Source: Sciurus carolinensis
Lineage: Eukaryota > Chordata > Mammalia > Rodentia > Sciuridae
Direction: 5' to 3'
DNA: 64,000 nucleotides
Assembly: GCF_902686445.1 (NCBI RefSeq)
Contig: NC_062232.1
Location: 33,498,454 to 33,562,453, forward strand
Part shown: positions 40,595 to 52,335 of the stretch, in pieces
How positions within the stretch are numbered: the stretch's first letter is position 1
Layout: the number at the start of each line of letters is the position of its first letter
The notes under the pieces: model-generated
What the model saw: the letters and a program-made list of their open reading frames with translations, nothing else
Databases searched by the model: none
What the model was told of the DNA's origin: nothing
Program-made: the position numbers and the translations under genes

Positions 40595-41735
40595 GGTGGG
40601 GTAGGGGTGTGTTGATGACTTCCCATGTGCCATCAGTTCAAGGAATGATATGAACCAGCATCGAGTAGGCTACTCTGAGTGGAATGCCATTGGGCATTTG
40701 CCCAGCTTTGGGGGAAGGAGTGTAACCGGGGAAGCCTTCCAGAGGAAGTAGCGTCAGCAGGGCATCTGAAGGGATAAGTGGTAATTAATCTAGAACAGGG
40801 GAGCTTGGTATGACACAGCAAGGAGGAACGGCAGCCCAGGGCCATCCTTGGGCAGAAGCCCCCATGGTGGGCCACGAGACGGCTCTTGGAGGTGAAAGAA
40901 GGGTTCCTCTTGGGACTAGAATGGAGACAGCACCAGCCCGGCCCTCCCATCGCCTGCCAACCTGGGCCTCTTGGCCCCTGCAGATCTGCTCTCTACCCCT
41001 GTGCCCATTCTGCGCCCACTTCATGAGGAGGCAGGAGCCAGGCAGGAAGAGTTATTCCTCCAGCTCCCTGCCCCGCAGGCCGCTTGTCTTGTCTGTGTCC
41101 TGCTGCTGAGGGTCGCTGCTCTTCTTGGGGGGCCCGTCCCCCGACGCTGTGCTTTCTCCTTACTTCCTCAGGCCTTGGGGTGGTGGCACCTTCTGCCATT
41201 GCGGGCCCTGCATGCTTCCCACCTCCATTAAGAGTCCTTCCATTAAATTCTCCTCGTGTCACCAAGCTGCAGGCCATCGGCTTTTCCCTGCCCGGGTCCT
41301 GCCCAGACCCCCATTTTCACCAGAAGGCTTCCATTCCATGGGCTTTGGGCCCGTTCCCCCTCCAGGACATGGAGGTGACGGTGTGCCTCTTACCGCACCG
41401 TCCTTTGTCCCCAGAGGCAGATTCCTCCCACACTCCGACAGCCATATTGGCAGAAGGCTCACATCCAACTTCAGCCTCAGACCCTTTGGATCCCTGCCCA
41501 ATGGCCAGAGCGCTCCCCACAGGGCCACGTTGCCTGGAAACCAGGCTCCACCACCTTGGGCACTGGGACCCTGGGTTCAATCAGGGGACCGCAGCAAAGC
41601 CCCAGTTTCCAAGTGGATTCAGAGGAGCAAGAAGAAGGAGCTGGAGGACAACAGCAGGAGCAGAGGGGCTCACTGTGTCCTCAGTACTCTAGATACAGTT
41701 TGCATTGAGTCCCAGGGCAGCAGGAGCAATTCCTG
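40595..41735. other. GC-rich unique-looking stretch with long overlapping frames
   Basis: Two plus-strand frames (41084-41692, 202 codons; 41125-41778, 217 codons) overlap each other and minus-strand frames. The longer one runs into a SINE. Neither shows a domain, and the proline/serine/glycine-rich composition follows from GC content. Confidence 0.4.
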
Positions 41736-41941
41736 TCTCCCCCACCCCCCACTAGGCATTGAACCCAGAGGTGCTTAACCACTGAGCCACCTCCCCAGCC
41801 CTTTTTATACTTTATTTAGACACAGGTCTCACTGAGTTGCTTAGGGCCTCGCTAAGGTGCTGAGGCTGGCCTCCAATTTGCGATCCTCCTGTCTCAGCCT
41901 CCCAAGACCTGGGATTTCAGGTGTGCACCACCACACCTGGC
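41736..41941 (-). mobile_element. B1-dID SINE, antisense
   Basis: GGCATTGAACCCAGAGGTGC, GAGCCACCTCCCCAGCCCTT and CTCCTGTCTCAGCCTCCCAA. Confidence 0.92.
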
Positions 41942-42600
41942 AGATTGCTACCTCTTTAGTGAGGGAACTGAGAAAAGACAGCTCAAGCAGTTCATCTGAG
42001 TCAGGAAATGAGTCTGATGGCCAAGTGCACCCTCCGCCGTCTCAGCCTCCGCAAGCGAGGCGGGTGCAGCTTCAGACTTCTCAGGCCACCCACTGAATGT
42101 TTGTCTTGCTCTCCACACTGGTGGTACTGACAGACAAGCACAAACGGTTCCTCCCCTCCTCCACCCTCAGCAACTCTGCCTCCTCTCAGTGGCTCCTCCC
42201 TCACTCCTTGTGGGTCGCGGTCAGGGCCAGGGTCCCAGCAGCCTCTGTTCTGAAACCTCTTCCATCCATCACGAAGGCTTTCTTGCAGTGACTGTGTTGA
42301 GAAACCTATGTTCTCTTCCTTTAGTAAATCATGTGAAACATCACACCCAGGGACAGCTGGTTAGAACATGAGCTGCCACTTCCCTACAAGGTGAGAACAA
42401 AATGTATGCAGAACTGTGCGCCGGGCGCCCGGCCCGCCAGCTCAGCACACGCGGCTTCCCTCCATGCGCCCCTCTGCAGAAGACTCCAGATCAGCGGGCA
42501 CCGCTTCTTCCTCGCCAGTCCCTGAAAAGCAAGGGTGTCCTCCCGGCTGGTCACCTGGGCACAAGGGAGGCTTGGGAGATCCAGAGCCTCCAGGTGCCTC
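41942..42600. other. No recognised gene; serine-rich short frame
   Basis: Just right of the SINE, a plus-strand frame through 42096 contains DSSSSSSESGNESDGQ and a proline-rich run, then stops. It could be a decayed exon or chance. The remaining sequence is unassigned. Confidence 0.25.
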
Positions 42601-42601
42601 T

Positions 42602-42800
42602 CCAGTGACTTGGGAGGCTGAGGCAGGAGGATCAAAAGTTCAAAGCCAGTCTCAACAACTTAGCAAGGCCCTGAGCAACTGAGCGAGACACTATCTCTAA
42701 ATAAAATATTAAAAAGGGCTGGGAATGTGGCTCAGGGTTTAGGCACTTTTGGGTTCAATCTCTGGTACTAAAAAAAAAAAAAACAAATAAATAAACAACA
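42602..42800 (+). mobile_element. B1-dID SINE, 5'-truncated
   Basis: Starts within the B1 half at TGACTTGGGAGGCTGAGGCA, and ends TTGGGTTCAATCTCTGGTAC with a long A-rich tail. Confidence 0.9.
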
Positions 42801-43365
42801 GCAACAAAAAACGCAGAAGTCTCACCAATCTGGTTCCTTCCTCAGGGTGAACAATGCAACATTGAACTGTAGACTAATCATGTTATTGGACTTTTCTAGC
42901 CCCTGCCAAAGAGTGCTTAGGGGTGCTCTTTCTTCTGTCTTCAGGCTGCTGTCCCAGGTCTCCATCCTTCAAATCCTACTCTTTGGAATAAATTTGGTGT
43001 CAGTCATTTACATGTTAGTATGAATTTAAACCCATGAGATAATTCTCTCCCAGAAGGATTTGCATTTAAATCTTTCTGTATGGAAATGGTCTGCAATGAG
43101 AGATTTGTCCCCATTAAAGGGATTTCAACTCATAATCCCATAAAGTGAAGAGGCATGGGGTGGGGTCGGGCGGGAGACACATGCTTCTGCAGATTGGAAA
43201 TGCTACAATTTCATCTACCTGGCCTGCTTTCAAACAGTCTGGTTTAGGTTCACTTCTTCCCTCCGTACCCGCTTTGCCTCTTCAGCTTTTGCTTGTGGGA
43301 TTTGACTCCCCTTCCTTCCTTCCCTCCGTCCTTCCCAACTCCTTCCTTTCTTCCGTCTTTTCTTT
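42801..43365. other. No recognised feature
   Basis: Unique-looking DNA; the TTCC/TCCC-rich tract at 43310-43365 leads into the SINE at 43372. Confidence 0.4.
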
Positions 43366-43371
43366 TTGTTT

Positions 43372-43560
43372 CCAGTGGTGGGAATTGAACCCAGGGCCTC
43401 ACGCATGCTAAGCAAGTGCTCTATCACTGAGTTACACCCCCAGCCCTTTATTTTATTTTATTTGAGGCAGGGTCTTGCTAAGTTGCTGATGCTGGCCTCA
43501 AACTTGCAATCCTCCTGCCTCAGCCTCCCAAGTTGCTGGGATTACACCACGTGGCTGGCT
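43372..43560 (-). mobile_element. Dimeric SINE with a full-length ID half joined to B1, antisense
   Basis: The ID half is not deleted: it keeps CATGCTAAGCAAGTGCTCTA between the B-box (GGAATTGAACCCAGGGCC) and the A-box (TCACTGAGTTACACCCC). The other dimers in the window lack this segment. The B1 half (CTCCTGCCTCAGCCTCCCAA) follows directly. Confidence 0.85.
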
Positions 43561-43621
43561 TACCGATTCCACTTTCTGATTCATTGAAGAATCACAAGAT
43601 GGCAGGTCTCACAGGACCTTG

Positions 43622-43745
43622 GAGATCAAATAACACAACCCCTTAGTTTCTACGTGGTGAGACAGAAACCCAGGGAGAGAAATGACATGCCCAAGATCCC
43701 ACGGCAAGTCACTACAGAGCTGAGGCTGGGCCCCAGGTTTCCTGG
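43622..43745 (-). mobile_element. MIR/L2-type fragment
   Basis: GACAGAAACCCAGGGAGAGA, CATGCCCAAGATCCCACGGC and CAGAGCTGAGGCTGGGCCC resemble the reverse complement of the MIR core. Confidence 0.5.
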
Positions 43746-44153
43746 CTCCTAGCAACAGACTTTGTGCACAAAGATCCATAAATAACTCTTAACCAAACAC
43801 CAGCACTGTTTGCAAAGTGAAGCCCAGGTGGAACGACGCAGGTGGCTTTTGTAGGCCTTGAGAAAAATATTCCTTGAAGCATTTGGTCTAGGAAAAGAGC
43901 CCCCCTTGTGGCCACAGGGTCTAGAAGTTATAGGGACTAGGCAAATCTCATTGTTTGCCTCCCAGGCAAACCTCTGCTCTAGGGCTGTTAGTTTTGTTTC
44001 CCAAGTGGCCTGGAGCTCCCCCACCCCCGTCCTTTGAAAGCAGTGATCCTTGGCTATGTTCACATAAGACCCCTACCCTATTTGAGACCAGCCTTGGACT
44101 GAATTTGATTTGCACTAGAACTATAGGCAAAGGAAGAGGGCCAGAATCAATAG

Positions 44154-44196
<43 letters not shown>

Positions 44197-44985
44197 ATAT
44201 GAAATAGACATTATTCTAGATCAAGTCGTTACCCTCCATTCCTCATTCCTAACATATGGGCCTGTGAGTTTTGAGAAATACAATAATGAGGCAAATAGAA
44301 CGTTCCAAGGAACCAATGGGACCATATTTTAAATTTCAAACAAACTTGAGATCTGTGCACACCCCTCTCTTCCATCTCCCCCTTTACACGACGGAGCAGT
44401 GACTCTGGCCACCGGCATGGCCCACAAGCATCAGCTCCCTCCCCTCTGTGTCGCCTGAGTACTGATTCTCAGAGACAGTTGGGGAATGACTGTATGAAGC
44501 TGCCGTCCAGGCTGCTTTTAGAGAGAGCCCCGGTGGCTGCAGTTCAGTGTTTATGGTTTCAGGGTAGACAGAACGACCAGCTGTCTGCAGCAGGAAAGTC
44601 CCTTGGCCGAAAAATAGAGCCCCTCTTGGCCTGTGGTAAATGCCTGAAATTCCACCATTAGCAATGCATTCCTTTGGTTATGCTGCGCCTGTCCAGGGCC
44701 ACCATTTTAAAGTGAAAATGCCCCTCAGGGGAGTAACATGTGAAGACCCTGACACTTTCGATAAATGAGTGTTTTAGATCCTTTCTGGGAGAGGAGGTGA
44801 GCACTGGCTACCTTGCCAAAGCAAGTATGGCGGCCAGCAGAGGAGGAGTATGGGAGAAAAGGACAGGGGTGCGGAGGACCGCGGCAAACTTGAACAGCTG
44901 GGCCATTACGATGCTTTTATTTTATGTTGTTTGGCACTCCACCCCTGAGGGACACTCCCAGCCCAGTTACCATGCTTTTTAACCA
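43746..44985. other. Unique-looking stretch with a (TG)19 run
   Basis: A perfect TG dinucleotide run lies at 44157-44194. A TATGGCGGCCAGC motif (YY1-like) is near 44826. No gene or interspersed repeat was identified. Confidence 0.4.
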
Positions 44986-44989
44986 TACT

Positions 44990-45496
44990 TCAATTCTTGG
45001 ACACTCCTTCCATTGAGAGGTGGGGTCTGTGTCCTCTCCCGTGGAATCTGGATAGGATTGTGACCGTTTCAGTCAGGGGAAGATGGCCAAAGTGCCTCCA
45101 GGTAACCTCTGAGACTAGTCATAAAAGAGTATGTGGCTCCTTTCTTCTTGTCAGCTGGGCCATGGATTTGCTGTTGGAGCCCCGAGTGCTCCTGTGAGAG
45201 TTTCCACTCCTCTGAGCCTGTGTGCTGGAAAGACCATTCTGGTAGACAGTACTGGATGAGCCTAGTCTGTCAGCCATCCCCGCCTGGGTTCTAGATATGT
45301 AAGCAACGCTCTCAGGACCACGTATCCACCAGCAAAATGCCACCGAGACGCCTCCCTCCATGCCTTGCAAAGAAGAGTTGCGTCGTCAAAACTTACCAGA
45401 GTCCCTGACTTACCAAACCCTGAAAGATAATGAAACAGTTGTTTGCAGCTGCCTCGGAGTGAGGTAGTTTATTACCCAGAAATAGATAACCGGATC
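44990..45496 (+). mobile_element. Ancient LTR remnant, MaLR/MLT1-like
   Basis: GAGAGGTGGGGTCTGTGTCC, CCGTGGAATCTGGATAGGAT and the terminal TTTATTACCCAGAAATAGAT match the pattern of the remnant at 180-690. Confidence 0.5.
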
Positions 45497-46190
45497 AGCT
45501 TCACAGATGGCTGCTAAAGATGTTTCTGGGAATTATGGGTGGGGGACATGGATGGCTGGGCTCCCTCATGGAACAGCCTGATCTATCAGGAACAGACTAC
45601 CTCCAGGCCTGTTCTTCGCTGGGCCAGAGAATGCTTTGCGCATGCAGGGTTGGGTGTGAAAGTCTGGAGGGGGCTTCCTGCTCAGCTTCCAGAGACATGA
45701 GGCAACTTGCAGCCTGCAGGGACAGGACCTGGCACTTGACTCTTCAGACCCCCAGAGGGACATGGTGAGACTTTGTGCCAAAGCACGGGTGTGGGCTCAG
45801 AAGCCAGCGAGGGCTGGGGTGGAGACCTGGCTTCTTCCACGCTTGCCTCTGCTCCAACGATTCAGATCTCCATTCCCAGGGTCAAAGTGACGGTTATATC
45901 AGGGGACAGGCCTGCTACACACAAAAGCCACTTCATCCCTAGGACCCCGGCCAGGGTGTTCCCTCTTGGGATCCTCCTTTGCCTCTTCCTCGCTTTCTGG
46001 GCTTTGGTCAGGAGGCAGAATAATGGTGACTCTCCAGAACCCTGGGAATGAAGCTGAGTTGCCCTAGACCACCCTCCTGGGCTGCATGGCCCTCCGCTCG
46101 CCCCGTAGTCAAGACTGGCTCCAGCAAAACTCCCTTTCATTAACAGAGTATCTTGAGGCAGGACTCTTTTAGACTCATGGGCAGGTCATG
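45497..46190. other. No recognised feature
   Basis: Overlapping short frames; no domain or repeat assigned. Confidence 0.4.
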
Positions 46191-46195
46191 TTTTG

Positions 46196-46506
46196 GTTTT
46201 AGGGCTTTTTTTGTTCCTTCTTTCTTTTTCGCTTTTTGTTTTTGGTACCAGGGATTGAACTCAGGGACACTTATTCACTGAGCCACATCCCCAGTCCTTT
46301 TTATTTATTTTTAAATTTTTGGTACTGGGGATCGAAGCCAGGGGCACTTAACCACGGAGCCACATCCCCAGCCCTTTTTATTTTGTATTTCGAGACAGGG
46401 TCTCACTAAGCTGCTGAGGCTGGCTTTGAACTCATGATCCTCCTGCCTCAGCCTCCAGAGCCACTGGGATTACAGGCATGAGCCACCATGCCCTGCAGTT
46501 TTAGGG
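46196..46506 (-). mobile_element. Tripartite SINE (dID-dID-B1), antisense, inside one target-site duplication
   Basis: Two antisense dID units lie in tandem (GGTACCAGGGATTGAACTCA from about 46245; GGTACTGGGGATCGAAGCCA from about 46320), followed by one B1 half (CTCCTGCCTCAGCCTCCAGA). GTTTTAGGG flanks the whole block at 46196-46204 and 46498-46506. The inner junction has no visible separate duplication. Confidence 0.8.
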
Positions 46507-47403
46507 TTTTCTGTCTTCCCTGGGCAACCAGGGAGTAGATCTGTCACGTAGGGAAACAAAGTAAAGCAAACACGAGTCCTCTGAACCAACCACAGCCCCT
46601 GGAGGTGGCCCCTTCAAAATCTGTCTTCCAGATGGCCAAGGACCACACATCCGGGGCAGGCTCCTCTTGCATAAACAACTGAAGGGTTCCAGATCCCTGG
46701 CTTTGTCTACGAGAGGGTAGAGCGGGGTACAGGGAGCAAGGAGGGTCCTGAGCCATAAAGAAGGCTGTCTCCTCAGCCCATTGGCTGCCCACTAAGTCCC
46801 AGCCCAGCCATGGGAGGGTAACAGCAGAGTTGACTGGGCCCCACCCAGAGGCCTCTCGTCAGAAAGTCTTTTTTACTCACAGATGGACAAGTTCTGTTAG
46901 CACATTGTCACTGTTCTGGAAAAAACAGAGAGGGTTCATTAGAGAGACACGGTGCATTTGGGAGTTTAAAAAAAGAAGATGGAGACTTTGCTAGACATGA
47001 ACGGAGCCCCCTTCTTCTCGGGCGAAGCCAGTTCCCACCCCGTGGGGTGTCTTCGGTACTCTTCCTTACCTTGCTTCCCCAGATCCCTTCTTCCAATTCA
47101 GAAGCAGCCCCTGAAACTGAAATTTGAATGTAACTGGTTTATTTGGGGGAAACACAGTGCAGTGGAGGTGAGATGGGGGAGGGGCGGACGCCAAAGGTCT
47201 TTCCTTGCCAAACAAGGATTATTAACCAGAAGGTCACCCCACCGTGGGCCACTGGGATTCAGATGCCCCCAGGCATGGTCTCTCACTGGGAGACCATGGA
47301 GAGAAGACTGCAGGACCTCCCACCTCGGTGTGGGACCAAGAAACTGAGGTAATTATCTTCTAACTCCTGTCTGTCTCTGGCTGAGGTTCCTCAAAGGCCA
47401 GCC
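46507..47403. other. No recognised feature
   Basis: Opposed open frames at 46908-47352 with no recognisable domain; otherwise unassigned. Confidence 0.4.
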
Positions 47404-47596
47404 CAGCCAGGCACAGGGGCGCACGCCTGTCATCCCAGCGACTCGGGAGGCTGAGGCAGGAGGATCACGAGTTCAAGGCCAGCCTCAGCAGCTTAGCGAG
47501 GCCCTCTCTCTAAATAAAATATAAAAAGGGCTGGGGATGTGGCTCAGTGGTTAAGCACCCCTGGGTTCAATCCCTGGTACAAAAAAAATACATAAA

Positions 47597-47634
<38 letters not shown>
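47404..47634 (+). mobile_element. B1-dID SINE with a (GA)n tail
   Basis: GCGCACGCCTGTCATCCCAG to GGGTTCAATCCCTGGTAC, followed by an (AAAT)n stretch and a perfect GA run at about 47602-47633, which probably expanded from the tail. Confidence 0.93.
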
Positions 47635-47635
<1 letters not shown>

Positions 47636-48530
47636 CAGCCCTTCACACTGGTCACGAGCAAGCCCTCCAGCATAGGTCACCTGAACTGACAACCAACTCC
47701 CCTGGCACACATAGATTCAAGGGGCCTGGGGGACACTTGTGCAGGGTCACGCCTGGGCCTATTACAGTTTCTGTCCCTTCAGATCTGTCTCTCAGCTCTT
47801 TATTCACACATGACCAGTTGACCATGCACTTGGCACAATCTCAAGATCTCAAGCTGAGCAAAAGTAGCCACCATGGCCTGGATTCCCCCTCTGAGTTGTT
47901 GAAAGAAAGAATGGGACCCATTAACCTGCCTTGGAGAACAGCAGGACGGCTTTGGAGAGGGCCTGGCTGTCCCTTCCTGTGTAGAGCTGACAGGACCCCT
48001 CTCTTGCCTGCTCTTGGCCTATAGACACCCAGGTGGTACATCGCCCCTAGCTGTCTTTCCAGAACATTCCTGCCCCATCCTGCTTTTCCTCTCAGCCCCT
48101 GCTTGACCAAGGGCCCGAGGGCTGGCTTGGCATTCTCTGGCCTTCTCTCTGGCTCTGGCGGGCCTCAGACCTCCCTAGCTTTGCTAAGCCTCCACGTTTT
48201 GTCACCGCGGGACCAAGCTTGACACAGAGCGGTGCGTTTGTTTTTATTTTCCGTTTCCACGGCTCCCTCTCTCCCAGGAGCGGGAGGTGCTGTGGAAGCT
48301 GTAATTTGCTAAACAGGCATTAATCTTCACATCAATCCCGAGAGGCAGGTAGAGCCGCTCAGTCAAAACACACAGCGCCGTGATTACACGAGGCTGCCAG
48401 GCCAAGCGCGGTGCTCTGCGTCTCTCCAGCCAAGCCCTGGCCCCTCCAGGGCGCAGCTTCCTGACGGCGACCTTGTCCCTTGGCTACTGCTTCCCAGACC
48501 CCTCAGTCTCTCTCCAACCCTCTCCACATA
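47635..48530. promoter_or_regulatory. Unique stretch; possible conserved element at 48190-48420
   Basis: At 48298-48345, GCTGTAATTTGCTAAACAGG and CATTAATCTTCACATCAATC form an AT-rich island with forkhead-like (TAAACA) and homeodomain-like (TAATTT, ATTAATC) cores between GC-rich flanks. No repeat was recognised in it. Enhancer status is inferred only from composition. Confidence 0.3.
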
Positions 48531-48532
48531 GA

Positions 48533-48744
48533 ATCTTTTTTTGGGGGGTACCAGAGATTGAACCCAGGGGTGTTTAACCCCTGAGCTACATCCCCAGCCC
48601 TTTTTATATTTTATTTAGAGACAGGGTCTCACTGAGTTGCTCAGGGCCTCGCTAAGTTACTGAGGCTGGCCTTGAACTCGCGATCCTCCTGCCTCAGCCT
48701 CCTGAGTCACTGGGATGACAGGCGTGCGCCACCGTGCCTGGCTA
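48533..48744 (-). mobile_element. B1-dID SINE, antisense
   Basis: GGTACCAGAGATTGAACCCA, GAGACAGGGTCTCACTGAGT and CTCCTGCCTCAGCCTCCTGA; near full length. Confidence 0.93.
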
Positions 48745-49990
48745 TGGGCCTGGACTCTTTGCCCCGACTCATCAATGCGATAAATCTCTCTCTTTGTCTG
48801 GATGCCCCTCCAGAATCCCCTGGGACAAGGGAAACATAGGAAGGGGGGGCCAGGGCTGGGGAGGCAGTTTAAAATAAAACAAAATAAAGATTAAGAGCAA
48901 GTTCCCTCTGCAGGTACTGGGGCTCAGTCCTGCTGGGCACCTCTGGGAGACCATGAGGACCTCACGCTTAAGAGTTGTCCCACCCAAGGGGTGCAGGGGC
49001 TAGGGAGGTACTCCTCACACCCTTTGGCCTTTGATTGAGGACTGCTGGGGACAGGGGCGCTCTACTCCACCAGCCCATCCCAGAAGAGTTCAGTAGGCTG
49101 CAGAAGGCAGACAGCCAGACACTTAACAGGTGCTCAGTTAAAGCGATTTCTGGCTCCTTCCTCATTCTGCAGGTGACCCCAGGATATGGCGGTTTGGCCA
49201 TGTCTCACCTCTGCGCTTAGGCAATGGGGGTGGGCAGAGGTGATATTAATGGCAAGGGAGAAGTGGACACTTGGCCACTCCACCTCAGTGACATGGCAAA
49301 AATGAGGGTGGGAAAGAAAAAAGTGAGGTGATCAGAAGGAGGGACCCCCACCCCCGCTGCTAGTAACCTGAACAAAAACCACATGTCCATGACTCTCAAG
49401 GACCCACATTCCAAATTTGACCTCTAGTTCTTAGACTAGAAATTTCTGTGCGGGACCCAAAATAGATCTCACATTGGTGCTACAGGCTTCACAGCATGGA
49501 TGGACACTCACATGCCCAAATACACACACACACAAACACACCTACACACACACAGCCCTCCCACACACATACATGTAGGAACACATCCGCACACAGTGCA
49601 GTCTACAACTTCACAAGTTTTCGATTCCACTACAGAGGACAACTGACGCTCTAGGCGTGCTGTGTGGCCAAGCTGGGAGGTACGGCAGCTTAGGGGCAGT
49701 GAATGCAGAGCCCGTGCAGGGTACTCTCCACTTACGATGCACTTAAGAGGATGCGATTCCATCATAAGTTGAGGAGCATCTAGACACACACACACATTCC
49801 CACATGTACAACACACTCACGCGCATATGCAAACACACCGACATGCATCCTCACGGACATACACATACACACCCGTTCTGCAAGCTCCTGGGATCCAATC
49901 AGGCAGGTGGGGTGCTAAAGGGTAGTCCCAGAGATACGCCCTCTTCAACAGGAATCAGGCCTCTGTCTGTGTGAGGATTTGTATCCTGCT
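48745..49990. other. Unassigned stretch with two CA-rich low-complexity regions
   Basis: Imperfect (CA)n-rich DNA occupies 49505-49600 and 49780-49880. The rest is unassigned, with only short overlapping frames. Confidence 0.45.
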
Positions 49991-49991
49991 G

Positions 49992-50267
49992 GCTTAGGCC
50001 GTTTCTTTTATTTATGTTTTTAAATTTTTATTTCTTATTTTTATTTTATTTTTTGGCACTGGGGGTTGAACCCAGGAGTGCCTAACCACTGAGTCACAAC
50101 CCCGGCCCTTTTTTACATTTTACTTAGACACAGGATCTTGCTAAGTTGCTCAGGGCCTCACTAAGTTGCTGAGGCTGGCCTTGAACTTGTGATCCTCCTG
50201 CCTCAGCCTCCTGAGCCGCTGGGATGACAGGTATGCACCATGATGCCTGCCCGCTTAGGCCATTTCT
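49992..50267 (-). mobile_element. B1-dID SINE, antisense, with 15-bp target-site duplication
   Basis: The element is at 50007-50252. The flanks GCTTAGGCCGTTTCT (49992-50006) and GCTTAGGCCATTTCT (50253-50267) differ at one base. Its T-rich tail is long and interrupted. Confidence 0.94.
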
Positions 50268-50727
50268 ACCACCAATGCACAGCTTTTGGATGCATCCAAA
50301 GTGAGGACCTGTCCCTGGAACATGACCTAGACACCAAGCAGCTGGGGCGGGCTCTGTCCCCTGACTCAGGAGCTCTTCCTATGTGAGGGAAAGGCCTCTC
50401 CTAAGCAGTGCTTACCAACCAAGTCTGTGCTTCCTATAAGGCACTAAGAGGCAGATGTGTCTGCTCACCAGATGTGGGCAGGGCACTGCTGCATCCCTGC
50501 CACTGGACCATGGCTGTTGCCTTGGCAGATGGAGCTGGGCCTCTGTACACACCCATATCATCCAAGAGACCTGCCGGCCTTGCTCAGAAAGGACCTATAG
50601 GCCCTCATTACCAATTTGTCTTCAGTCAAGTAATGGGCATCATAAGGTCTGGCAATTCTGTGGACAGTCCAGGCTCAAAGGGAGATGGACAGATGCTTGG
50701 TCATTGAGGGGAAAGGAACCCAAGGAG
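50268..50727. other. No recognised feature
   Basis: Two overlapping plus-strand frames (50408-50781), one running into the SINE; no domain. Confidence 0.4.
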
Positions 50728-50962
50728 CCATTGCTTTTTTTTTTTTTTTTCCAACTGGGGATTGAACCCAGGGGTGCTTAACCACTGAGCCACATCCCCA
50801 GTCCTTTTTTGTATTTTATTTACAGACAGGGTCTCACCGAGTTGCTTAGGGCCTCACTAAGTTGCTGAGGCTGGCTTTGAACTTGCGATCCTCCTGCCTC
50901 AGCCTCCTGAGCCGCTGGGATGACAGGCCTTCGCCACCACGCCTGGCCCCACCATTGCTTTT
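50728..50962 (-). mobile_element. B1-dID SINE, antisense, with perfect 11-bp target-site duplication
   Basis: The element is at 50739-50951. CCATTGCTTTT flanks it at 50728-50738 and 50952-50962. GGGGATTGAACCCAGGGGTG and CTCCTGCCTCAGCCTCCTGA mark the halves. Confidence 0.94.
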
Positions 50963-51950
50963 ACAACCATGGAAGCTGGTGCCTCATTTTATGTGAGGAT
51001 AAAAGAGGCTGTGTTTTCTGGACCCAACTGTTTTAAGTTTACTCCTCCTGGATGGCTATAGTAGGCTACACCCTGTGTTTTCCAGTCAGTAAAGAGTAGA
51101 AGAATCTAGAAGATGCCAAATTGGGCTATCTCAGAGATAAGGTCCTTCAGCCCAGCAAGAGGGGAAGCCACCCAACTTGGGCACTGATCCAATACCTGGA
51201 TAACTCCTGAGGCAAGAATCTGCTGTAAGCGTTGCATTTGGCTTGAGCCCCGGAGAAATCGCCCCATCCTTTACAATGGATAGGACTCTGCAGACTCACC
51301 TCAGATCACAAAAAAGAAGATTAAAGCTTTTGAGATTTTTTTCAATAGTTCCATCATCCAAAAAGCCCCAAAGGGAATGGAAAATGAATTTAGTGTTGCT
51401 GGAAAATATTGGGGGTGGGGTGTCCATGGAGAGAACTATTTTCATCTGGAGAAAAGCATTATGATAAACCACAAGCAGTCTCCCTGGGGGTTCAAGTGAG
51501 AGTTGTTCCTGGGAACACCCCCAAATCGAGACCACATCAGTTACCTTAGGTTAATAAACCACCCCATGACTTATTGACTTCAAATAACCACCACTCATTT
51601 AGTTCAAGGGTCTATGATAGGTTGTGTGGGCTGAACTCAGCAGGATCTCCCCAAAAAGAGTGAGAGATGAGCCAGGATTTGCCTTTACTGAGCACCTGCC
51701 AGACTCTATGACTCTAAGCCTGAGCACTTTCTCTGGTTTCTGGAGTGTACTGGGCTCTCCTGGGTTGGGCTAGTAGAGCAGGGACCGACCCTCACAAACA
51801 GTCCTCAATCAAGGGCTGAAAGCATTGGAGACTAACTACCCATCTCCTGCACCCCTTGGGTGGGATAAGTTTTGATCTAATGTCTTCACTGTGTCCCAGA
51901 AAGATTGTTGCCCACAGTGGGAACTTAGTAACATTCCCCTTGTTGACTGT
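50963..51950. other. No recognised feature
   Basis: Mixed-composition DNA. A MIR-like hint (TTACTGAGCACCTGCCAGAC) occurs near 51687 but is too short to call. Confidence 0.35.
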
Positions 51951-51955
51951 ATCCC

Positions 51956-52335
51956 TGTATTAGTCCACTTCATGTTACTATAACAAAATCCCCAAGGCTG
52001 GGTACTTTACAAAGAGAAAAGGTTTATGTAGCTCACAGTTCTGAAGGCCTAGGAAATGGTATCGGCACCAGGCAAGGGCCCTCCTAAATGCATCACAATA
52101 TGGCAGTGAAGCAGAAAGGAAAATGGCAGTGTGAGAAAGTGCCAAGTGCATGGGGTGTTCCCATAGTGGCTGAAGTGTCCAATAGCAGCAGGTAGCACCA
52201 CTGTGCAAGATCTTCTGAAACCTTCACTTCCCTTTCATTTGCCATTTGTCAAGCCAAGTCAATCACCACATCCACGTTCAGCGTGGGAGGGCCCTACCAA
52301 AAATCGGGGAAATTGGGGACAGGCTACCACAAGCA
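51956..52335 (-). mobile_element. MaLR-type LTR, antisense
   Basis: Starts TGTATTAGTCCACTTCATGT and continues ACTATAACAAAATCCCCAAG, then AAAAGGTTTATGTAGCTCAC and AAGGCCTAGGAAATGGTATC. The right half is more diverged. Confidence 0.7.

Noticed and set aside
41084..41778. Longest open frames of the window (202 and 217 codons, plus strand)
   Set aside because: They overlap each other in different frames and overlap minus-strand frames. The longer ends within a SINE. Composition follows GC-rich DNA and no domain is visible.
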